DNA of 50,001 nucleotides. Origin: Devosiaceae bacterium. GTDB taxonomy: Bacteria; Pseudomonadota; Alphaproteobacteria; Rhizobiales; Devosiaceae. Both the position numbers and the translations under genes were made by a program. Below are positions 40,608 through 46,878 of the stretch, piece after piece; position 1 is the stretch's first letter; each line of letters begins with the position of its first letter. The notes under the pieces are model-generated. The model worked only from the letters and a program-made list of their open reading frames with translations. It made no database searches and had not been told where the DNA came from. The stretch spans positions 1 through 50,001 of the forward strand of contig JAKISW010000022.1 of the NCBI GenBank assembly GCA_021648375.1, read 5' to 3'.

Positions 40608-41765
40608 TTACTCGCCCCCCGCCTGTTTGTCGGTTTGTGCTGGTTTATCAACGGATTTGGTCTCTTTTGAAGACATGGCGGAAATTCTGACAGCTATCCT
40701 TCGATAACCCTCCATAAGCCCGCCTGGCAAAAATACCACCACCAGAACAAACATCAATCCCATAGTTAATTCCCACCCCTCCCCGACAAACAATGCCAGA
40801 AGCGGCACTAGGAAATCCTGTACACTGGCGGGTAAAAAACTAAACATGTTGTGCAATATATTTTCGTTTATGGCTGAAAAAATATTAGCAAAATATTTTA
40901 TGATCCAAGCCCCAAGCACCGGCCCGAATATGGTGCCAATTCCACCAAGAACCACCATCAGAACAATTTCTCCCGATGCCGTCCATTGCATGCGCTCAGC
41001 CCCGGCCAGAGGATCAGTAACCGCCAGCAATCCACCGGCAAGCCCCGCATACATGCCAGAAATTACAAACGCCGCCAAAGTATAAGGCTTGGTGTTAAGT
41101 CCCGTATATCCCATGCGATTCTGATTGGATTTTATGCCCTTTAGCATCATTCCAAATGGAGAAATGGCAATTTTCTGGGCAACAAAATACCCAAGGATCA
41201 ATATAATTGCAGCAAAATAGAAACCTCCATACCCGGCCATATTCAAGCCAAACAATGCAACCTGGGGCAAGGCTTCCCCTCTTTCAGAAAAAGCCAGATC
41301 AATTATTCTTGGATCCTGCATGGTAAGCGCCAAACCGGTTTCTCCATTGGTAACCGGGGTAAGCACCGAATAGGCCAGATTATAGCTCATTTGAGCAAAG
41401 GCCAGCGTAAGGATTGAAAAATATATACCCGAGCGTCTCAGGGAAATAAATCCGATCAACAGAGCAAATACACCCGATATAATTATCGCGAAAATAATTG
41501 CCGGTATCGGGTTCATTGTAAAAAGCTTAAACGACCAGACCGCCGTATAAGAGCCAACTCCCAAAAATGCCGCATGGCCAAAGCTGAGATAACCAGTCAG
41601 CCCAAACAGGATATTAAAACCCACAGCAAACAACCCGAATATTGCAAAAGTCTGCAACAGGCCGGGATAGGATGCCCCAAACGGTATCAGCCAAACCGGC
41701 ATGCTCAAAACCACAACAGCAAATATTAAAAAGGTGATCAGTTCTTTTTTTGGCAATGTCAGCAT
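40608..41765 (-). CDS. livM: Branched-chain amino acid-type ABC transporter permease LivM
   Basis: A permease subunit, 385 residues, with about ten membrane spans. LivM landmarks: FNILFGLTGYLSFGHAAFLGVGSYTA, RRSGIYFSILTLAFAQMSYNLAYS and GGIGTIFGPVLGAWIIKYF near the end. A hydrophilic tail of about 25 residues (SSKETKSVDKPAQTDKQAGGE) is longer than usual. The insertion about residues 135-185 (TPVTNGETGLALTMQDPRIIDLAFSERGEALP) is a periplasmic loop. Start ATG follows GGAGAATTGAT and lies one base after the livH stop. Confidence 0.92.
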   Translation of the reverse strand: MLTLPKKELITFLIFAVVVLSMPVWLIPFGASYPGLLQTFAIFGLFAVGFNILFGLTGYLSFGHAAFLGVGSYTAVWSFKLFTMNPIPAIIFAIIISGVFALLIGFISLRRSGIYFSILTLAFAQMSYNLAYSVLTPVTNGETGLALTMQDPRIIDLAFSERGEALPQVALFGLNMAGYGGFYFAAIILILGYFVAQKIAISPFGMMLKGIKSNQNRMGYTGLNTKPYTLAAFVISGMYAGLAGGLLAVTDPLAGAERMQWTASGEIVLMVVLGGIGTIFGPVLGAWIIKYFANIFSAINENILHNMFSFLPASVQDFLVPLLALFVGEGWELTMGLMFVLVVVFLPGGLMEGYRRIAVRISAMSSKETKSVDKPAQTDKQAGGE

Positions 41766-41766
41766 A

Positions 41767-42795
41767 TCAATTCTCCATCACACCAGATTTGCCAAGCAGT
41801 CCACGAGGGCGCACCAGCAGAATAACCACCGCAACCAGATAAATTATAACCTGATCAATTCCAGGAATTATTGCCTTCACTTCAGGCAACGATGCGAAAG
41901 ATTGCAATATCCCAAGCAGAAAACCCGCCGCCACGGCACCGGGTAACGAGCCCATGCCACCAACAACAACAACAACAAAACTAAGAACCAAAAAGTCCAT
42001 ACCCAATGTGTTAACTGGTGGTAAAATCGGCGTATACATAACCCCTGCCAACCCGGCAACTACGGCCGCTATGCCAAAAACAATGGTAAAACGCCTGTCT
42101 ATATCGACCCCCAGCAATCCCACCATTTCTCGATCAGCCATACCTGCCCGAACCACCATTCCAAACGTGGTGAACCTCAAAAAGGCAAACACCGCGCCGA
42201 TAAGGCTAAGAGAAAACAGGAAATAAATCATGCGCCACCAGGGATAGGTCACTGCATTTTCAGCCATGCCAAATAATACCCCGATATCTGCCGTGCCGCG
42301 CAGAACTTCAGGCATCGGCTGGGGAATTGGGTTGGCACCAAATATGGTTTTAATTATTTCGCCCAAAACAATCGCTAACCCAAAGGTCACCAATATCTGC
42401 TCTGCATGGGGGCGTTTATAAAAATGTTTGATCAGGCCGCGTTCCATGGCAATGCCAATCAACAGCATTATGGGAATGGCCACCAAAATAGATATGGGCA
42501 CCGACCAGTCGATCAAAACATCTCCATATGCGCCAAAAATTTCATTCACATAGGGAGTACGGATTTCAAGGGCCGTCCCCCATGGAGAAAGCTCAGTCTC
42601 GCTGAGTTCGATTCTTTCAAGAAGCAGCAATTTACGAAATGCCACCGCACAAAACGAGCCGAGCATAAACAACGCACCATGGGCAAAATTGACCACACCC
42701 AAGGTTCCAAAAACCAGTGTCAGCCCCAGCGCTATCAGCGCATAGGCTCCACCTTTATCCAACCCGTTCAAAAATTGCACTAGAATGGCGTCCAT
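41767..42795 (-). CDS. livH: Branched-chain amino acid-type ABC transporter permease LivH
   Basis: A permease subunit, 342 residues. LivH features: LNGLDKGGAYALIALGLTLVFGTLGVVNFAHGALFMLG at the N-terminus, MERGLIKHFYKRPHAEQILVTFGLAIVLGEIIKTIFG, and FVVVVVGGMGSLPGAVAAGFLLGILQS. A periplasmic insertion of about 45 residues (near 50-95) is longer than in E. coli LivH. GGAGGGGG precedes the ATG. It is separated from the binding-protein gene by 82 bases that contain a stable hairpin. Confidence 0.92.
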   Translation of the reverse strand: MDAILVQFLNGLDKGGAYALIALGLTLVFGTLGVVNFAHGALFMLGSFCAVAFRKLLLLERIELSETELSPWGTALEIRTPYVNEIFGAYGDVLIDWSVPISILVAIPIMLLIGIAMERGLIKHFYKRPHAEQILVTFGLAIVLGEIIKTIFGANPIPQPMPEVLRGTADIGVLFGMAENAVTYPWWRMIYFLFSLSLIGAVFAFLRFTTFGMVVRAGMADREMVGLLGVDIDRRFTIVFGIAAVVAGLAGVMYTPILPPVNTLGMDFLVLSFVVVVVGGMGSLPGAVAAGFLLGILQSFASLPEVKAIIPGIDQVIIYLVAVVILLVRPRGLLGKSGVMEN

Positions 42796-42832
42796 GGCCC
42801 CCTCCGCTAAACTGTACTAAAATCCATCAATA

Positions 42833-42856
42833 CCGGGGCAGCAAAAACCGCCCCGG
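42833..42856 (-). promoter_or_regulatory. Hairpin between the binding-protein and permease genes
   Basis: CCGGGGC and GCCCCGG, 7-base GC arms around a 10-base loop, no U-run. It follows the livK stop by about 20 bases. Such hairpins commonly protect the 3' end of the abundant binding-protein mRNA and lower expression of the permease genes. Confidence 0.65.
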
Positions 42857-42877
42857 CAATTATATTTTTTAAGTTCT

Positions 42878-44224
42878 CTAAGAAACTTCGTAAGGTCCCA
42901 ATTCGCCGCCAAAGATCGCAGCATCATACTCAACCTGAGCACGGGGAACTTCTTGAATAACTTCAAGCAGATCGAATTCTGAAGTCGGGTTCTGATTACC
43001 GCGCACCACAAGAACATCCTTGAAGCACTGGTGATCTTCAGCCCTGTATTCAGTTGGACCATTACCCATGCCATCAAATTTGAAGCCTTCAAGAGCACGA
43101 ATAACTTCAGGCGGATAGAAGGTTCCGGCCCGCTGACACGCATCTGCATAAAGCAATGCCTGCACATAACATGTGTGGGCAGCCTGGGACGGCGGGAAGC
43201 CATATTCAGCACCAAACGATTTAACAAACGCTTGTGAACCTGCATCCTGCAAAGACCAGTTCCAGTTGGTGGAGCCAAGAATTCCCTTAATGTTTTCACC
43301 GGCACCCTGCGCCATAAGACGCGAGAACAATGGCACAACAATTTCGAAATTCTTGCCGTTTTGCTGACGGTCACGAAGGCCAAATTGAACAGCCTGAGTA
43401 AGCGAATTCACCATATCACGACCATAGTGGTTCAGGATCAGAACATCAGCGCCTGAATTTAGAACCGGAGTAATATACTGGGAGAAATCACCAGCACCCA
43501 GTGGAGTACGAACAGCCGCTGTTGTTTCCCAACCCAAAGCTTCGGTTGAATCAATCAATGACCCTTCCTGCGACCAGCCCCAGTTATAATCAGCAGTCAG
43601 GTGATAGGCTTTACGCTCATTACCATATTCCGCTGAAAGTACCGGAGCAAGAGCCGCGCCGGACATGTGTGTGTTAAAGAAATGGCGGAAGCCATAACGC
43701 CGCTTGTCTTTACCGGTTGTATCGTTGGAGTGGGTCAGACCTGCCATGAAAATGATGCCCATTTCCTGACAAAGGCTTTGCACCGCAACCGCAACACCAG
43801 AAGAAGACCCGCCAGTGATCATGATCGCTCCATCGCGCTCAATCATCCGTCGGGCACTATCGCGTGCGGCATCAGATTTGGTTTGCGTGTCGCCGGTAAC
43901 ATAAGCAAGCTTTTTGCCGTTGATACCATTACCCTGCAGGCTCAATGGCTGCATGGTATTAAGCATACCTCCATCGCCCTCGCCGTTAATATGCTTTACA
44001 GCAAGTTCATAGGCGCGAAGTTCGTCAGCGCCTTCATCGGCATATGCCCCGGTCTGGGGGACATTTAAACCGAATGTCACTTCAGATCCGGTCGGATTGT
44101 TGCGAAATTCCTGCGCCCATGCACCCCTGGTAAATACCATTGGTGCAACACCGGCGCCGATTATGCCCGCTGCACCGGTCTTGATGACCTTGCGTCTGCT
44201 GACACCTTTTTTTTGATCGCTCAT
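42878..44224 (-). CDS. ABC transporter substrate-binding protein (LivK-like, Tat signal)
   Basis: A periplasmic type I binding protein of 448 residues. ATG 44224 follows GAGGAGGAACGCA; the frame's earlier start at 44281 is not used. The leader GVSRRKVIKTGAAGIIGAGVAPMVFTRGAWA has a twin-arginine pattern, unusual among amino acid binding proteins, suggesting export after folding. The mature part shows the Peripla_BP_6 plan: VTFGLNVPQTGAYADEGADELRAYELAVKHIN, GAIMITGGSSSGVAVAVQSLCQEMG and GADVLILNHYGRDMVNSLTQA. It is near the length of urea/amide-type binding proteins rather than the shorter LivJ. Ligand unknown. It heads the livKHMGF-acsA unit, divergent from the ScfR-like regulator. Confidence 0.88.
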   Translation of the reverse strand: MSDQKKGVSRRKVIKTGAAGIIGAGVAPMVFTRGAWAQEFRNNPTGSEVTFGLNVPQTGAYADEGADELRAYELAVKHINGEGDGGMLNTMQPLSLQGNGINGKKLAYVTGDTQTKSDAARDSARRMIERDGAIMITGGSSSGVAVAVQSLCQEMGIIFMAGLTHSNDTTGKDKRRYGFRHFFNTHMSGAALAPVLSAEYGNERKAYHLTADYNWGWSQEGSLIDSTEALGWETTAAVRTPLGAGDFSQYITPVLNSGADVLILNHYGRDMVNSLTQAVQFGLRDRQQNGKNFEIVVPLFSRLMAQGAGENIKGILGSTNWNWSLQDAGSQAFVKSFGAEYGFPPSQAAHTCYVQALLYADACQRAGTFYPPEVIRALEGFKFDGMGNGPTEYRAEDHQCFKDVLVVRGNQNPTSEFDLLEVIQEVPRAQVEYDAAIFGGELGPYEVS

Positions 44225-44377
44225 TGCGTTCCTCCTCATTGAAAAATGCAGGTCGCGCCAACTCCTCATCCGGCGCCCCACACCAAACCAACATTAGCCA
44301 AGAAATGAAAATCAATGCAATAGGCGCTTGTTTTTCAACAAAAACTTTGTAAATTTTTTCCAATTCTCTTATGAGTA

Positions 44378-44397
44378 TTTGTAAAAGCTTTTACAAA
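44378..44397. promoter_or_regulatory. 20-base perfect palindrome, candidate RamB/ScfR operator
   Basis: TTTGTAAAAGCTTTTACAAA, in the 196-base divergent region between the binding-protein gene and the regulator, 23 bases before the regulator start. The half-site ACTTTGTAAA recurs at 44344-44353. The arms resemble the TTTGCAAA-type sites of RamB, a related regulator in Corynebacterium. Binding by the adjacent regulator is inferred. Confidence 0.6.
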
Positions 44398-44420
44398 ACC
44401 ACCCGTTAAGCGAGGACACA

Positions 44421-46040
44421 ATGCGCGCACCCATCGGGCTTAGAATTCGCAACTACCGGAAGATAAAGGATTTATCCCAGACGGCTCTAGCCCGCTCGGT
44501 GCAAATATCTCCGTCATATTTAAATTTGATTGAGGCCAATAAACGCGATGTTGGAGGTTCATTATTACACAGGATTGCCCAAAAACTTGAAGTTGATCTG
44601 CATGACCTCACAGGTGAATCTGAACAAAGGCTGATAAATGAACTTACGGAGGCATTCGCAGACCCAATTCTGGCCAGCCAGAATCTCAGCGCCCAGGACG
44701 CCCACATAATTGTCGCCCAGCTGCCTAAAATGGCCAAGGCATTGCACAGAACCTATCGCGGATATTTAGACGTTAACGCAGCGGCAAATGCCATTTCAAA
44801 CAGATTACAATCTGACCCTTTATTTTCCCAACTTCTGCATCAGATGCTTTCTCAAATTACCGCAATTCGCTCCGGTGCGGAAATTTTGCGGGATGTGAAA
44901 TCCATTCCCCCAGAACAGCGCGAAGGGTTTTATAATTCTATATTTGATGAAAGCCGCGCACTTTCAGATGTTGCCCGTTCTCTTATCGCCCAGTTCGACC
45001 GGGATATGGAGCGCAACAAATCCGTCAGTCCCTTGCGTGAAGTCAATGATATGATTATCGGAGAAAACAACTATTTCCCTGAACTCGAAAAGGCAGCTGA
45101 TAAAATTCGCTCAGATTTTGCAAACGGTGATTTCACAGGTGGCAGTCATTCTGGCGACCATCAGTTAGATGAAGAAATATTGCCCAGTGAAGAAACTTTG
45201 ATCGAGCATCTGAAAAATCGTTTTTCCATCAGGGTAGAACGCTCCACCAGTTCCCAGGTAATTTCATCCGATAAAAACAATTTCAACTCCAAAGGACCTG
45301 ATACCAAAACCCTAAAACTGGCCAGCAACGCCACCGCCGCCACCCGCCGGTTTCAACTGGCCCGTAAATTGGCGACTTTGATGGCCTCTGAAAATCTTGA
45401 CAAACATTGCACGGATGAGAGGCTGACCTCCAAAGAAGCAAAAACCATCATGTTTAACGCCCTTGCATCATATGTGGCGGGAGCATTGATTTTTCCCTAT
45501 GATCTCTTTTTACGAAAGGCTCAGCAGTCTTCCTACGATGTGGAATATCTGGCTCAATATTTTAATGCCAGCTTTGAACAAATTGCCCATAGGCTGGTCA
45601 CGTTAAGAAAACCGGGCGCTCAGGGTATTCCTTTTGGTTTTTTGCGCGCCGACCCTTCAGGTTTTTTGACTAAACAATTCCCCCTGCCCGGCCTGTTAAT
45701 GCCCAATGCCGGCCATGCATGTCCACTCTGGAATATATATCTTTCCCTTAGAACTCCCGGCGAAACCGTTCGCCAAATTGCATCATTTGCCGATGGATCA
45801 AGATATATGTTCATAGCAAACACCGGTATTAAACGCATTAAAACATTCTCGGATCAACCAAATTACTCAGCAATTATGCTGGCCTGCGATCTGGTCCATG
45901 CCGATAAAACGGTTTATGCCAACGGATTGCAATTGGATAATAAAAGCTCCGATGTAAAAGTTGGACCTTCGTGTAATCTTTGTGTTCGGCGTCAGTGTTC
46001 TCACCGCAACTCCCCTATGGCCGGGGTTTCAATAGCGTAA
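44421..46040 (+). CDS. RamB/ScfR-type XRE regulator with a DHp (HisKA)-like segment
   Basis: A 539-residue transcription factor of the short-chain fatty acyl regulator group. The N-terminal XRE helix-turn-helix (about 7-62) reads IRNYRKIKDLSQTALARSVQISPSYLNLIEANKR. Residues 133-195 resemble a kinase DHp helix pair: LHQMLSQITAIRS and PEQREGFYNSIFDES, with His140 at the phosphoacceptor position but Gln after it. An IrrE-like part (about 310-420) lacks HExxH. The C-terminal ScfR/DUF2083 domain ends with a cysteine set (CNLCVRRQCSHRNSP, Cys518/521/526). It is divergent from livK-acsA and upstream of a REC protein and an SSS kinase. Regulation of acsA and the transporter is inferred from relatives and context. 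Confidence 0.85.
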   Translation: MRAPIGLRIRNYRKIKDLSQTALARSVQISPSYLNLIEANKRDVGGSLLHRIAQKLEVDLHDLTGESEQRLINELTEAFADPILASQNLSAQDAHIIVAQLPKMAKALHRTYRGYLDVNAAANAISNRLQSDPLFSQLLHQMLSQITAIRSGAEILRDVKSIPPEQREGFYNSIFDESRALSDVARSLIAQFDRDMERNKSVSPLREVNDMIIGENNYFPELEKAADKIRSDFANGDFTGGSHSGDHQLDEEILPSEETLIEHLKNRFSIRVERSTSSQVISSDKNNFNSKGPDTKTLKLASNATAATRRFQLARKLATLMASENLDKHCTDERLTSKEAKTIMFNALASYVAGALIFPYDLFLRKAQQSSYDVEYLAQYFNASFEQIAHRLVTLRKPGAQGIPFGFLRADPSGFLTKQFPLPGLLMPNAGHACPLWNIYLSLRTPGETVRQIASFADGSRYMFIANTGIKRIKTFSDQPNYSAIMLACDLVHADKTVYANGLQLDNKSSDVKVGPSCNLCVRRQCSHRNSPMAGVSIA

Positions 46041-46186
46041 AAATCATCTGCAATGGCTCTGGTTGCATCAAAAACAGTTTCGGATAATAATCTGCCACAC
46101 CAATATTGGATCCAGTCTACCCAAACCAAAAATTCAAAAAACTTCTGACCTGATCCAGGTAAAATCCATCTCGGGGGGAGATGAAA

Positions 46187-46591
46187 ATGAAACCTGACGT
46201 TTTAATCGTCGAGGATGAACCGGCAATTCTCACGTCGCTGGAGTTTATTCTGCACCATGCAGGTTGGGCCACTGCCTGCGTAACTGATGGTGAAGCGGCC
46301 ATGCAATACATACAGCTTACCCGCCCAAGAGCTGTGGTGCTTGATTTAATGTTACCTAAGAAAAACGGGTTCGAAGTCTTAAAAGCTCTCAGAGCTGATC
46401 CAAGAACCCATGATTTGCCCATTTTAATCCTCACCGCCAAGGGACAACAGCAAGACAAGCTAACCGCTATGGAACTAGGGGCAAGCGGATTTATAACCAA
46501 ACCCTACGCCAACTCTGATGTAGTCGATGCGGTTAATGAACTTATTGGAACTCCGCCACTTTCCAAAAAAACCAATATTGAATTAAGCTGA
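46187..46591 (+). CDS. Receiver-only response regulator
   Basis: A REC domain of 134 residues with no DNA-binding or enzymatic output. Acidic pair VLIVEDEPAILTS, phosphoacceptor Asp in AVVLDLMLPKKNGFEVLKAL (about residue 51), Thr in LPILILTAKGQQQDK and Lys in GFITKPYANSDVV are all present, so it should be phosphorylatable. I prefer ATG 46187 over 46181 because GGGGGGAG abuts the first ATG. Its TGA overlaps the next ATG, and the kinase follows, making it the likely cognate receiver of that kinase. In CrbS/R and CbrA/B systems the regulator has an output domain; its absence here is notable. Confidence 0.9.
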   Translation: MKPDVLIVEDEPAILTSLEFILHHAGWATACVTDGEAAMQYIQLTRPRAVVLDLMLPKKNGFEVLKALRADPRTHDLPILILTAKGQQQDKLTAMELGASGFITKPYANSDVVDAVNELIGTPPLSKKTNIELS

Positions 46592-46878
46592 TGATCGGCC
46601 CCAAAAGAATAGTATTTCTGGCTAAATTATTACCCGTCATAGGGGTGGTTTTAATTCTACCGCCACTGGTGTCTGTTGCCAATGTTGATGCAAATCTTTT
46701 TGGCTTCCCTGCAATTATTACCTACATGTTTGCGGTCTGGATTTTTCTAATCCTGGCCGCTTACCTTTTACAAAGAAAACTTCCATCTAGCCCCGCCGAT
46801 CAGAGCGAGCAATTTCCCAATAAAAGTTCTCGCAATAAAAGTTCTGGCAATAATTTAAGCGATACCAATAATGATTAG
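46591..46878 (+). CDS. Small two-span membrane protein coupled to the SSS kinase
   Basis: A 95-residue protein I cannot assign to a family. Two hydrophobic spans, about residues 7-28 (VFLAKLLPVIGVVLILPPLVSV) and 36-59 (GFPAIITYMFAVWIFLILAAYLL), are joined by a short polar loop; the last 30 residues are hydrophilic, rich in Ser/Asn. Its ATG overlaps the stop of the REC gene and its end overlaps the kinase start by 8 bases, so it is surely translated with them. Some sodium/solute symporters have small two-span partner proteins encoded upstream (DUF4212 type). By analogy this may be an accessory subunit of the symporter-kinase, which is inference. Confidence 0.75.
   Translation: MIGPKRIVFLAKLLPVIGVVLILPPLVSVANVDANLFGFPAIITYMFAVWIFLILAAYLLQRKLPSSPADQSEQFPNKSSRNKSSGNNLSDTNND

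Noticed and set aside
42878..44224. Firm assignment of the Liv-like system to leucine, isoleucine or valine
   Set aside because: The binding protein is longer than LivJ, has a Tat-type leader and sits with acsA; family membership alone does not give the ligand.
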